Assembly: GCF_004114425.1 (NCBI RefSeq)
Contig: NZ_RDQF01000029.1
Span: 21,390 to 85,389 of the forward strand
Source of the DNA: Bradyrhizobium vignae
GTDB taxonomy: Bacteria; Pseudomonadota; Alphaproteobacteria; Rhizobiales; Xanthobacteraceae
Direction: 5' to 3'
DNA: 64,000 nucleotides
A model generated the notes under the pieces. The model had not been told where the DNA came from. It saw only the letters and a list, made by a program, of their open reading frames with translations, and made no database searches. The position numbers and the translations under genes were made by a program. This document shows positions 1 through 8,137 of the stretch, in pieces (position 1 is the stretch's first letter; every line of letters begins with the position of its first letter).

Positions 1-1
1 A

Positions 2-289
2 CTCGTTCAGAACGAGGAGCTGCGCGACGTCATGGAGCGCGTATGGCGGCAGTATATCTGGCAGCCGATGCTGGAGAGCCTCACCGAGCTCAAGGGGGAG
101 GGCGCTATCCGCAAGGACGTAGACGTCGAGGTGCTCGCCCGCGCCGTGCATTGCTTCCACATTGGCTACTTCCTGACACGCTTTGTGTTCGCTCCCCACG
201 TGAAGTGGGACGATGCCGAGCAGATCGAAATGATGGCCGATCTTCTCGAGAGTGGTGCGGGCACGCGACGTAATGTCGTGCAGAGATGA
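2..289 (+). CDS. TetR/AcrR-type regulator, C-terminal part (cut by window edge)
   Basis: The frame is open from the left edge to a TGA at 287-289, so the N-terminal DNA-binding domain lies outside the window. The 95 visible residues are helical, with the spacing of a TetR ligand-binding or dimerisation domain: residues like MLESLTELKGEGAIRKDVD, then a hydrophobic helix (HCFHIGYFLTRFVF). TetR C-terminal domains commonly show a 'G.IR.DVD...LA' pattern in this place. The ligand and target cannot be inferred. Nothing clearly genic follows until the convergent permease gene ending at 451. Confidence 0.5.
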   Translation, partial: LVQNEELRDVMERVWRQYIWQPMLESLTELKGEGAIRKDVDVEVLARAVHCFHIGYFLTRFVFAPHVKWDDAEQIEMMADLLESGAGTRRNVVQR

Positions 290-450
290 GACGTTGAGCA
301 CATTCCGTGAAATATGCGATAGTTCAAGACCGCGCCGAGCCGCGCGACCAGGGTTGGGCATGGCGCCGATCTCGGAAAATTGCGTGGACATCTCAGACAC
401 GATGAATCTCCTTGTGCGGCGCTTTGGTGCCGAACTTTCAGGGCGAGTGC

Positions 451-1206
451 TCATCCAATACCTTCGAACGTGAGGACGAGGCCCTGGGCAAGGCTGATGG
501 CCGCAATCGCCGCGATCAGCCACCGCGACCACCGCGCGAAGGTGGCGTCGCTCAGGGCGTCGAGCAGGGACCGCGACAGCAGCGTACCGAGCACCGCCGC
601 GGCGGTGGCAAGCAGCACGGCCGTCGGCGAGATTGCGCCGCCCTCGATCAGCAGCAGCCGGCCGAAATAGATCAGCTTCAGCACGTGCCCAATCGACTGG
701 ATCGCGGCCTTGGTCGCGATGATCTCCTTGCGGCCGAGCTCGGTCTTGGCGAAGAACACGTCGAGGATCGGCCCGGACACGCCGGCAATCAGTTGCAGGG
801 CGGTGCACAACGTGCCGCAGCCGACGGCCTGGCTGGGCACCATCACGGTGGGCGTCAGGCGATGCGGCAGATGGAGCCCGGCGAATGAGACGAGGCCAAT
901 CAAAATTAAGGCTAGTGGCTTGCTGGGGGCGACCACGCCGGAAACCACGATGAGGCTCGCGATCAGTGCGCCAATGGTGTAGCGCAATACCACCGGCCGC
1001 ACGATGTGCTGCCGCCAGCTCCAGGCCCGCGCCAGATTGGCCGCGATCTGGGAGAGGCCGTGCAGCACCATCGCAGGCACCAGCCCCATGAATGACAGCA
1101 GCAAGCCCATCAGGATTATGCCGCCGGCCATGCCGAACACCCCCGAGATGAAAGAGGTGGAGAGCACGGAGGCGGCAAGCGCGACGGCGAAGGGTAGGGT
1201 GATCAT
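451..1206 (-). CDS. TauE/SafE family membrane permease
   Basis: Predicted inner-membrane anion exporter or permease of the TauE/SafE (DUF81) family, 251 residues, the usual family length. It has about seven or eight hydrophobic segments; the first runs over residues 5-25 and is followed by GVFGMAGGIILMGLL, which fits the glycine-rich re-entrant motif of the family. Members move sulfite, sulfoacetate or other organosulfur anions, but the substrate is not readable here. ATG at 1206. It lies head to head with the LysR gene at 1303 across a 96-base gap, so that regulator may control it. Confidence 0.8.
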   Translation of the reverse strand: MITLPFAVALAASVLSTSFISGVFGMAGGIILMGLLLSFMGLVPAMVLHGLSQIAANLARAWSWRQHIVRPVVLRYTIGALIASLIVVSGVVAPSKPLALILIGLVSFAGLHLPHRLTPTVMVPSQAVGCGTLCTALQLIAGVSGPILDVFFAKTELGRKEIIATKAAIQSIGHVLKLIYFGRLLLIEGGAISPTAVLLATAAAVLGTLLSRSLLDALSDATFARWSRWLIAAIAAISLAQGLVLTFEGIG

Positions 1207-1302
1207 GGCAACCCCCAGATTTCGGTTGCCCCTTCATCACGGATTTGACAGCCCTCTCGCAAACGGCTTTAACTGGGCCATAGGCTAAGGAAAACTAAGT
1301 CT

Positions 1303-2223
1303 ATGCCGATCCGCCGCCTGCCATCGCTGAACGGCCTGCGCGCCTTCGAGGCCGCCGCGCGCCATGGCAGCTTTGTCGCTGCCGCCGACGAGCTGAACGT
1401 CACGCAGGCCGCGATCAGCCGCATGGTGCGGTTGCTGGAGGAGCGTTTTGGATTCCAGCTGTTCGAGCGCCGGCCGAACGGCCTCGATCTCACCGCACAG
1501 GGCCGGGCGCTGCAGCCTGGACTCACCTCGGCCTTCGATGCGATCGCAGGTCTCGCCGAACAGGTCAGCCTGATGCGGACGACGCCGGTGCTGACGCTCG
1601 GCGTGGGTCCGACCTTTGCGGTGCGCTGGCTGATCCCGCGGCTGCGCGGCTTCTACGAGCAGCATCCGGAAATCGATGTCCGCCTCTCGACAGGAGGCGC
1701 GCTGAATCCGTTCCGCGATGACTGGACCTGCGGCATCCTGCTCGGCGACGGTCACTGGCCCGGCTACGAGGCCGAGCTTCTGTTCGCGACCGATCTGTTT
1801 CCGGTCTGCACCAAGGCGGTCGCCCAACGGATCCCGCATCCATCAAAGTTGACCCGGCAGGATATGCTGCAGGTGGCGCACTCGCCGGAGGATTGGGATC
1901 TCTGGCTCGCCGCCGCCGGGGTGAAGCCGCGCGGAAAGGGGGTCGGGCCGACCTTCGGCAATTACACGATGGCGCTGCAGGCCGCGGTCGACGGCATTGG
2001 CGTCGCGATCGGCCTGCGACCCTACGTCGAAGAAGATCTCGCCAAAGGCCGGCTGGTTGCGCCGTTCTCGGTCACGGTACCGAAGAAGCGTGCCTGGTAT
2101 CTGCTCTATCGCGCCTTCCGCAAGGACGATCCAGGTCTTGCGGTGCTGCGCGCTTGGCTGATCGACTCGCTATCATCAGAGCGGCGGAGCGTTGCACCGA
2201 AGGCGCCTCGAAATGAGCCGTGA
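1303..2223 (+). CDS. LysR-family transcriptional regulator (GcvA-like)
   Basis: 306-residue LysR regulator. The N-terminal winged helix-turn-helix is clear (LRAFEAAARHGSFVAAADELNVTQAAISRMVRLLEE, residues 9-44, given here as adjoining parts of one helix-turn-helix). The remainder is a periplasmic-binding-like effector domain. The 'LPSLNGLRAFEAAARH.SF..AA.EL.VT..A.S' opening is typical of the GcvA subgroup. It is divergent from the TauE/SafE gene and followed, tail to tail, by another LysR gene. The effector is unknown. Confidence 0.85.
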   Translation: MPIRRLPSLNGLRAFEAAARHGSFVAAADELNVTQAAISRMVRLLEERFGFQLFERRPNGLDLTAQGRALQPGLTSAFDAIAGLAEQVSLMRTTPVLTLGVGPTFAVRWLIPRLRGFYEQHPEIDVRLSTGGALNPFRDDWTCGILLGDGHWPGYEAELLFATDLFPVCTKAVAQRIPHPSKLTRQDMLQVAHSPEDWDLWLAAAGVKPRGKGVGPTFGNYTMALQAAVDGIGVAIGLRPYVEEDLAKGRLVAPFSVTVPKKRAWYLLYRAFRKDDPGLAVLRAWLIDSLSSERRSVAPKAPRNEP

Positions 2224-2262
2224 TCGGTGGCGGGGCGGTCGCTGCCGCGCTACCAGGGACCG

Positions 2263-3243
2263 TTACGATTGCAAATCGCGCGGCCTTCGTTGCCTTGGCC
2301 GGCCGGTACGATGCAGACCCCGCACTTCCTGCTGTTGAAAAAGCTCCCCGCATACGTCACGCAACCATTGGCTTGCCGGGTCGTGATGAAAGCGGGCGTG
2401 CCAATATTGCTTCACCGTGAAGCCGGCGATCGCCAGCGGGCAGTCGAGCACGCGCAGTCCGTAGTAGTGAGCCAGCGTTTCGCCGATGTGCCTTGGAAGA
2501 GTGGCGATCAGGTCGGTCGTCCCGATGATTGCGGGCAACCCCAAAAAGCCCGGTAGCTCGAGCGCAACGTCAGGGACTATCCGCTGCTCCCGTAGCGCAT
2601 CCGCGAGCAATTGATGTCCGGTGCCGGAGCGAATGAGGACGTGCGCCTCTCGCCGGAAATCCCTTGCCGTGATGCGCTCGTGGATCCGGGCATGTTTTGC
2701 GTTTGCCAGGCAGACCCAGTCCTGCGGAAAGAGTGCCTGTTGGAAGTGCCCGGCGTCGAGGTCCGAGATGTAGCCGAGCGCCAGATCGGCCTCGCCAGAC
2801 TGCAGCATTCGTGGCGTATCACTGCCGATCTGCGCCGCCTCGATGCGGATGCCCGGAGCAACGCGACGAACGTAGGCGAGGATGGCCGGAAGCAGCGTGA
2901 TGTGGCTCGCATCCGTCATGCAGATGATGAAGCGGCGCTTTGCAGTCGCCGGATCGAACTCAGGACGAAGCTCCGCCAGACGCCGCAGCATCTCCAACGC
3001 CTGCCTGGCCGTGCCGATGAGAGCCTCGGCGCGCGGAGTCGGCAGCATTCCCTCAGCCGACCGAATGAAGAGCGGGTCGTCCAGTTCTTTTCGCAAGCGC
3101 GCCAGCCAGATCGAAATGGTCGGCTGACTTTGACCGAGTTTCTCGGCTGCTTTGGTGACGCTGCCCGTGGAGAACAATGCGTCGAAGAGCCGGAGCAGGC
3201 GCGGCTCCAAAAAGTTCGTCTCGGAGAGGTCCCGGTGCTTCAT
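2263..3243 (-). CDS. LysR-family regulator facing the shikimate-type operon
   Basis: 326 residues from the ATG at 3243; a TTG at 3255 would add four residues. The N-terminal helix-turn-helix (LFDALFSTGSVTKAAEKLG then SQPTISIWLARLRKEL) resembles the NodD/NahR-type branch of LysR proteins, whose members usually respond to aromatic or plant-derived ligands. The C-terminal half is the co-inducer domain. The gene is transcribed away from the large operon that begins at 3346, the classic layout for a LysR activator of its neighbour. An inverted repeat in the shared gap (3260-3283) is a plausible binding site. The ligand is inferred only from the operon. Confidence 0.85.
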   Translation of the reverse strand: MKHRDLSETNFLEPRLLRLFDALFSTGSVTKAAEKLGQSQPTISIWLARLRKELDDPLFIRSAEGMLPTPRAEALIGTARQALEMLRRLAELRPEFDPATAKRRFIICMTDASHITLLPAILAYVRRVAPGIRIEAAQIGSDTPRMLQSGEADLALGYISDLDAGHFQQALFPQDWVCLANAKHARIHERITARDFRREAHVLIRSGTGHQLLADALREQRIVPDVALELPGFLGLPAIIGTTDLIATLPRHIGETLAHYYGLRVLDCPLAIAGFTVKQYWHARFHHDPASQWLRDVCGELFQQQEVRGLHRTGRPRQRRPRDLQS

Positions 3244-3259
3244 TGCGATCCGCAATAAT

Positions 3260-3283
3260 GGATATAAGAGTCATAGCATATCC
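3260..3283. promoter_or_regulatory. Candidate LysR operator (inverted repeat GGATAT-N12-ATATCC)
   Basis: The 102-base gap between the LysR gene and the operon holds a perfect six-base inverted repeat, GGATAT and ATATCC, separated by 12 bases. It is AT-rich against a GC-rich background and sits about 60 bases upstream of the first operon gene. LysR sites are dyads of the T-N11-A type, and this fits in size and place. The binding function is inferred. Confidence 0.4.
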
Positions 3284-3345
3284 AGATACAGGGTGGCCTG
3301 CTAGTACGCCTCCAACGCCAAAACGGGCGAGGGAGAAGCGTTCGG

Positions 3346-4290
3346 ATGAGGATCTGCTTTATCGGAGCGGGAGCCTTGGGCTCGACCATCGGTGGGACGC
3401 TGGCGCGCGGTGGGGCCGAGGTTTGGCTGATCGATCCGTTTCAGGCTCATGTCGACGCGATCAATGCGGGCGGCCTACGGATGCTCGAAGGTGACGCCGA
3501 GACCGTTGTGAGGGTCTCGGCCTGCACCTCCGCGAACCAGGTCGGCATCGTGGCGGACCTCGTCATCGTTCTGGTCAAATCCTACCACACGCGGGATGCG
3601 ATCCGGGCGGCCACGCCGATCATCGGGCCGCAGACGGTCGTGATGTCGCTTCAAAACGGTCTTGGTCACGAGGACATCCTTTCGGAGGAGGTTGGTCGTG
3701 ACCGCGTCATGGCAGGCAAGACCTACGTTGGCGGCGTGCTGCTTGGTCCCGGCCATGTTCGCTCCGGAGTCATCGGCAAGGAAACCATCATCGGCGAACT
3801 CGATGGACGCTTGACCGAGCGCGCACAGCGAATTTCCGAGACTTTCAATCGTGCCGGCATTCTCACGCTGCTCAGCGACAACATCTTGGGCACGATGTGG
3901 GACAAGTTGTTCATCAACGTCGCCGGAGGAGGAATTACCGCCGTTACCGGGCTGACTTATGGTGGTCTCTATTCGCTACCGGTCCTGGAAGATTGCGCTT
4001 TGGCCGCAATCTCGGAGAGCATCGCGGTCGCACAAGCTGCCGGCGTGAAGATCTCGATTGCCGATCCGCGCCGTGCCTGGACGATGGCATCCGCTGGTCT
4101 ACCGCCCGAGTTCAAGACGTCCATGTTGCAGAGCTTGCAGTCCGGCAATCTGACCGAGATCGATTACATCCACGGCTCCGTCGTGCGTTGGGGCGCCAAG
4201 CTCAATGTGCCGACCCCCGTCAATTCCACACTCGTCGCGTTGGTCAAAGGGCTCGAATACGCCCGCAGCGATTATCCAGGAAAGGCCTGA
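3346..4290 (+). CDS. Ketopantoate reductase family (PanE/ApbA-like) oxidoreductase
   Basis: 314-residue NAD(P)-dependent 2-oxo/2-hydroxy acid reductase of the PanE/ApbA fold. Seen: the N-terminal nucleotide loop GAGALGS (residues 7-13), the QNG motif of the family, WDKLFIN with the expected catalytic lysine, and SMLQSLQSGNLTEIDYIHG, the counterpart of the family's 'SMLQD...G..TEID.INGAV' segment. The genuine pantoate enzyme is usually not in such a setting. As the first gene of a catabolic-looking operon controlled by a LysR gene, it more likely reduces or oxidises another hydroxy acid. Four bases separate it from the next gene. Confidence 0.8.
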   Translation: MRICFIGAGALGSTIGGTLARGGAEVWLIDPFQAHVDAINAGGLRMLEGDAETVVRVSACTSANQVGIVADLVIVLVKSYHTRDAIRAATPIIGPQTVVMSLQNGLGHEDILSEEVGRDRVMAGKTYVGGVLLGPGHVRSGVIGKETIIGELDGRLTERAQRISETFNRAGILTLLSDNILGTMWDKLFINVAGGGITAVTGLTYGGLYSLPVLEDCALAAISESIAVAQAAGVKISIADPRRAWTMASAGLPPEFKTSMLQSLQSGNLTEIDYIHGSVVRWGAKLNVPTPVNSTLVALVKGLEYARSDYPGKA

Positions 4291-4294
4291 GACA

Positions 4295-4681
4295 ATGTCG
4301 TTGCCCCGCGCTTATGTCGAACACGTCGCGATCCGCGTGCCTGACGTCGATCATCACGTCGATTTCTTTCGTGAGGTGCTTGGTCTTGCCATTCGCGACG
4401 AGCAACCCGCCGAGGGTTCACGCCCGCGTCAGGTGTGGGTGCTCGGAAGCGTGCAACTCATCGAGGATCCGAATTTTACCGGTCCGGAAGGGCGTCTCGC
4501 CCATCTCGGCATCATGGTCGACGATTACGAAGGTGTGCTCGCTCGTGCGGCCGCGTGGGGCGCCAGGGCGTTGCCCGCTGGGCCCAACTGGCTCGAACTG
4601 CCGGGCGGGCTGAACGTCGAAATCTTGCAAGCCAGCGCAGGCGCCGTGGAAGCCGCCCTGGCGATCAATCCCCGTGCCTAG
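4295..4681 (+). CDS. VOC (glyoxalase/bleomycin-resistance) family protein
   Basis: 128 residues from the ATG at 4295, four bases after the preceding stop. It has the VOC pattern: HVAIRVPDVDHHVDFFREVLG at the start (first metal-site His in HVAI), a central HLGIMVDD (second His) and a terminal ELPGGLNVEIL (Glu). Proteins of this size carry one pair of beta-alpha-beta-beta-beta units and work as isomerases, epimerases or dioxygenases on small acids, often as dimers. It is far too short to be a QuiC-type 3-dehydroshikimate dehydratase, so that missing step is not supplied here. The substrate is unknown. Confidence 0.75.
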   Translation: MSLPRAYVEHVAIRVPDVDHHVDFFREVLGLAIRDEQPAEGSRPRQVWVLGSVQLIEDPNFTGPEGRLAHLGIMVDDYEGVLARAAAWGARALPAGPNWLELPGGLNVEILQASAGAVEAALAINPRA

Positions 4682-4692
4682 AGGAAGACGCG

Positions 4693-5163
4693 ATGACCGA
4701 TGAGCGCTACTGGGAAGATGCCAGGGTCGGCGACGAATGCGTCACCCCTTCGGTGACGGTCACCGAGGCGATGGTGAATGCCTATGCCGAACTGACGGGT
4801 GATTTCACGCCGGTCCATGTCGACGAGGAATACGCCAAAACCACACCATTCGGCACGCGCGTCGCGCATGGACTGTTTGGCCTGTCGCTGGCCGACGGTT
4901 TGAAGACCCGCGCCGACTATCGCTTCTTTCCGGGAATGTCGCTGGGCTGGACGTGGGATTTCAAGCTGCCGATCAAGCTCGGCGACACCGTGCACGTGAA
5001 GTTTCGCGTCGGCTCGATGCGCACCACCAAGCGTGATGGGTGGGGCATCGTAGTGTTGCCCTCGGAGCTGATCAATCAGCGCGGCGAGGTGGTGCAGCTC
5101 GGTGAGCATCGGCTGATGATTCCGATGCGCCCGAAGACCAGTGCCAAAGGAGAACAGGCATGA
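4693..5163 (+). CDS. MaoC-like (hot-dog fold) hydratase/dehydratase
   Basis: 156 residues from the ATG at 4693. It carries the hydratase-2 motif near residues 31-50 (ELTGDFTPVHVDEEYAKTT), with the catalytic Asp and His, then FGTRVAHGLFGLSL. MaoC enzymes hydrate enoyl-CoA or similar thioesters such as mesaconyl-CoA. Its last four bases overlap the start of the CoA-transferase gene (ATGA at 5160-5163), so the two are probably translationally coupled and may act in sequence: CoA activation and then hydration or dehydration. Confidence 0.85.
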   Translation: MTDERYWEDARVGDECVTPSVTVTEAMVNAYAELTGDFTPVHVDEEYAKTTPFGTRVAHGLFGLSLADGLKTRADYRFFPGMSLGWTWDFKLPIKLGDTVHVKFRVGSMRTTKRDGWGIVVLPSELINQRGEVVQLGEHRLMIPMRPKTSAKGEQA

Positions 5164-6386
5164 CCGCGCAAGATCTGCCGCTCAAGGGCATTCGCGTCAT
5201 CGACTACAGCCATTTCCTGGCAGGCCCGTTCATGGGCCGCTGCCTCGCCGCGATGGGCGCGGAAGTCATCAAGGTGGAGCGTCCGAAGGCAGGCGATGCG
5301 GGCCGCGCCCACGGCTATTTCAAGGACGGACAATCCGGCTACTTCCTGCAGCAGAACATGGGAAAGCAGGGATTGTGCATCGATCTGCGCGACACGCGTG
5401 GCCTCGACATGATGATGAAGCTCATCGACACGGCCGATGTCTTCATCGAGAACTACCGCCCCGGCGCACTCGAGCGCCTCGGGCTCGGCTACAAGGCGCT
5501 GTCGGCGCGGAATCCCACACTGATCTACTGCTCCGTCTCCGCCTATGGCCATACCGGTCCCTATGCCGACCGTCCGGGCTTCGGCCTGATCGCGGAGGCG
5601 ATGTCGGGCGCCCTGGCGCAACTGGGCTCCCCCGGCGAAGCGCCACCGCTGCTGCGGATGCCACTGGCCGACATGTACACCGGCATCCACGGTGTGGCTG
5701 CCATCAATGCGGCGCTGGTCGGCCGCACGTCGTCCGGGCGCGGCCAGCATATCGATCTCGCGCTGTACGACTGCATGGTGTCGATGCACGACTATGCGGT
5801 GCAGCGCTACTTTCTCTCCGGCGGCACCGACCTGCCGAAGCAGACCGGCAACGGTCAGCCGGATTCGACCGTCTACGGAGTCTTTCCGGCCAGGGACGGC
5901 AATCTTGTGATCGCCGCGCAGGTCGATGATGCGTGGCGGCGATTGGCGACGCTGATCGGAGGAAGCAGGTTGTCGTCCGACGAACGCTTCACCACGCCTG
6001 CCGCGCGCAACGCCCATTATGCCGAAGCGATGGAGATCGTGCGCGACTGGACGCTGTCGCAGCCGTCTCGGGATGCTTGTCTTGCCGCACTCGAGGAAGC
6101 AGGTGTGCCGTCCGCTCCCGTGCAGACCATCGAAGAGGTCGTGAAGGATCCGCAGATCCACGCGCGTGGCATGCTGGTCGAGCAGGAGCATCCGGTGCTC
6201 GGCAAGGTGACGTTGCCGAACTTGCCCTTCCGCTTCTCCGGCTGCGACACCACGGTGCGCACGCCGGCGCCACTGCTCGGCCAGGACAATCGCCGCATTG
6301 CAGAGTCGCTGGGACTGTCGACCGAGCTCGTCGAGGCGATGGTGCGCGATGGCGTGCTGTACAACGAAGCCGCCGTGCAGGAGTGA
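5160..6386 (+). CDS. CaiB/BaiF family (class III) CoA-transferase
   Basis: 408 residues, the usual length for class III CoA-transferases. Seen: the N-terminal 'LPLKGIRVIDYSHFLAGPF' opening, the CoA-site segment with MGAEVIKVERPKAGD, and LADMYTGIHGVAAI, where the conserved Asp forms the glutamyl/aspartyl-CoA intermediate in the family. It moves CoA between carboxylic acids. Its presence, with a MaoC hydratase, in an operon otherwise full of shikimate-type enzymes suggests that the substrate or a ring-opened product is processed as a CoA ester. Confidence 0.88.
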   Translation: MTAQDLPLKGIRVIDYSHFLAGPFMGRCLAAMGAEVIKVERPKAGDAGRAHGYFKDGQSGYFLQQNMGKQGLCIDLRDTRGLDMMMKLIDTADVFIENYRPGALERLGLGYKALSARNPTLIYCSVSAYGHTGPYADRPGFGLIAEAMSGALAQLGSPGEAPPLLRMPLADMYTGIHGVAAINAALVGRTSSGRGQHIDLALYDCMVSMHDYAVQRYFLSGGTDLPKQTGNGQPDSTVYGVFPARDGNLVIAAQVDDAWRRLATLIGGSRLSSDERFTTPAARNAHYAEAMEIVRDWTLSQPSRDACLAALEEAGVPSAPVQTIEEVVKDPQIHARGMLVEQEHPVLGKVTLPNLPFRFSGCDTTVRTPAPLLGQDNRRIAESLGLSTELVEAMVRDGVLYNEAAVQE

Positions 6387-6389
6387 GCC

Positions 6390-7217
6390 ATGAGCGATCG
6401 TTACGCGGTGATAGGCAATCCGATCGGCTTCAGCAAATCACCTCTCATCCATGGCACTTTCGCCAGAATGACAGGACAGGACCTTGTTTACGAGGCGATC
6501 GAGGGTCCCCTCAATGGCTTCAGCGAACGGGTCGATCAATTCCGGACCGAGGGCGCCAGGGGGCTGAACATCACCGCCCCGTTCAAGCTCGATGCCTTCG
6601 CCTATGCAAACGAGCTTTCAGAGAGCGCCAGACGAGCAGGCGCCGTAAACTGCCTGAAGTTCGAGGGCGATCGGATCATTGCCGAGAATTTCGACGGGAT
6701 CGGCCTGGTGCGTGACATCACCGCCAATCTCGGCGTCAAAATGGCCGGGCGGCGCGTCCTGATGCTCGGCGCTGGGGGAGCGGCACGCGGTGCGCTGCTG
6801 CCGTTCCTGCGCCAGGAGCCGTCCGAGCTGGTTCTGGTCAACCGAACACTGTCGAAAGCGGTGGCATTGGCCGAAGAGTTTGCCGGCTGTGGCCCCCTGA
6901 TCGTCAGCGGCTATGCTGAACTGGCCGATCTTGCCGAGGGTTATGACGTCGTCGTCAATGCGACGTCGGCCAGCCTGCGAGGTGAGATGCCGCCGCTTCC
7001 AGGCAATGTCTTCCGCGGTGCGGAGCTGGCGTACGAACTCGCCTACGGCAAAGGGCTGACCCCCTTTCTGCGGGCGGCTCGCGCCGAAGGCGTCACCAAG
7101 CTGGCCGACGGTGTCGGCATGCTGGTCGAGCAGGCGGCGGAAGCTTTTGCCTGGTGGCGCGGCGTTCGACCGAGCACGGCTCAGGTCATCGCCGAGCTGA
7201 CCGTCCCATTGAGCTGA
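6390..7217 (+). CDS. Shikimate dehydrogenase (AroE-type)
   Basis: 275 residues. All AroE landmarks are visible: GNPIGFSKSPLIH (residues 9-21), NITAPFK with the catalytic Lys at 66, ENFDGIGLV with Asp 102, the nucleotide loop GAGGAARG (127-134), NRT, NATS, and a terminal GVGMLVEQAAEAF. It catalyses NADP-linked interconversion of shikimate and 3-dehydroshikimate, or a close analogue. It starts three bases after the CoA-transferase gene and is directly followed by a second shikimate-dehydrogenase-type gene of another subfamily. A tandem pair inside an inducible operon argues for a catabolic role rather than the housekeeping aromatic pathway. Confidence 0.85.
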   Translation: MSDRYAVIGNPIGFSKSPLIHGTFARMTGQDLVYEAIEGPLNGFSERVDQFRTEGARGLNITAPFKLDAFAYANELSESARRAGAVNCLKFEGDRIIAENFDGIGLVRDITANLGVKMAGRRVLMLGAGGAARGALLPFLRQEPSELVLVNRTLSKAVALAEEFAGCGPLIVSGYAELADLAEGYDVVVNATSASLRGEMPPLPGNVFRGAELAYELAYGKGLTPFLRAARAEGVTKLADGVGMLVEQAAEAFAWWRGVRPSTAQVIAELTVPLS

Positions 7218-7222
7218 AGGCG

Positions 7223-8086
7223 ATGCCGAGCATGCATCCGAAGTCCAGCTTTCTCGTCGGCCTGATCGGCAGTGGCATCGCCGCCTCCCGCACCCCGCCC
7301 ATGCACGAAGCGGCCGCTGACGCCGCCGGCATCCGCTATATCTACAAGAAGATTGATCTGGCCGAATTGAAGCTCGGCGTGGAGACATTGCCGGAGTTGC
7401 TCACGGCGGCAAGGCGAATGGGCTTTGACGGGTTGAACGTGACCCATCCCTGCAAGCAGGCGATCATTCCACTCTTGGATGAGCTTTCGCCTGACGCAGA
7501 GGCGCTTGGTGCCGTGAACACCGTGGTCCTCAGGAGTGGCCGCATGACCGGCCACAACACCGACTGGTTCGGCTTTGCCGAGAACTTCCGCCGCAACATG
7601 CAAGGTGCACCACTCGGACGGGTCGTCCAATTCGGCGCGGGCGGCGCAGGCTCGGCGGTCGCTTTCGCGCTCATGAAGCTCGGCGTGCGGGAACTGACTA
7701 TCATAGACGTCGACCTGGCCAAGGCGCAGAGTCTGGTTGACGGCCTGTCCCCTCAATTTGCAGATGGGCGCCTGGAGGCCGGCCAGGATGTCGCTGCGGC
7801 CGTGGCTGCCGCAGACGGAATTGTCAACGCGACGCCGATCGGCATGGACAAATATCCGGGCACGCCGTTGCCGACGGCCCTGCTGCGTCCCGATCTGTGG
7901 GTCGCAGAGATCGTCTACTTCCCGCTGGAAACCGCGCTGCTGCGCGCGGCGCGTGCCCTCGGTTGCCGCACCGTCGATGGCGGTGGCATGGCGATCTTCC
8001 AGGGCACCGAAGCATTCCGCCTGTTCACGGGCATCTCACCTGATCCGGACGTCTTCTTCGCCACTTTTGCATCCCTGGGAGGGTGA
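7223..8086 (+). CDS. Quinate/shikimate dehydrogenase-type enzyme (YdiB/QsuD-like)
   Basis: 287 residues from the ATG at 7223; 7232 is also possible. It belongs to the shikimate/quinate dehydrogenase family but differs from its neighbour: the substrate-serine loop reads ASRTPPMHEAA (residues 21-31) instead of SKSP..H, and the catalytic Lys is in NVTHPCKQ (Lys 78). HNTDWFGF (Asp 114) and the nucleotide loop GAGGAGSA (138-145) are intact. The SRTP...MHE and HPCKQ forms are those I associate with quinate/shikimate catabolic enzymes of the corynebacterial QsuD kind. The likely reaction is quinate to 3-dehydroquinate and/or shikimate to 3-dehydroshikimate. Confidence 0.82.
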   Translation: MPSMHPKSSFLVGLIGSGIAASRTPPMHEAAADAAGIRYIYKKIDLAELKLGVETLPELLTAARRMGFDGLNVTHPCKQAIIPLLDELSPDAEALGAVNTVVLRSGRMTGHNTDWFGFAENFRRNMQGAPLGRVVQFGAGGAGSAVAFALMKLGVRELTIIDVDLAKAQSLVDGLSPQFADGRLEAGQDVAAAVAAADGIVNATPIGMDKYPGTPLPTALLRPDLWVAEIVYFPLETALLRAARALGCRTVDGGGMAIFQGTEAFRLFTGISPDPDVFFATFASLGG

Positions 8087-8137
8087 CACCCGGCCGATGG
8101 GCGAGTGGCACGGACGACGCCCGAGAGGAAACGCAAG

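Noticed and set aside
4295..4681. VOC gene as the missing 3-dehydroshikimate dehydratase of the shikimate-type operon
   Set aside because: QuiC/AsbF-type enzymes are much longer and have a TIM barrel part. This is a single 128-residue VOC unit.
5076..6191. A 371-codon minus-strand open frame over the CoA-transferase
   Set aside because: Antisense frame; the plus-strand gene has complete family motifs and tight operon spacing.
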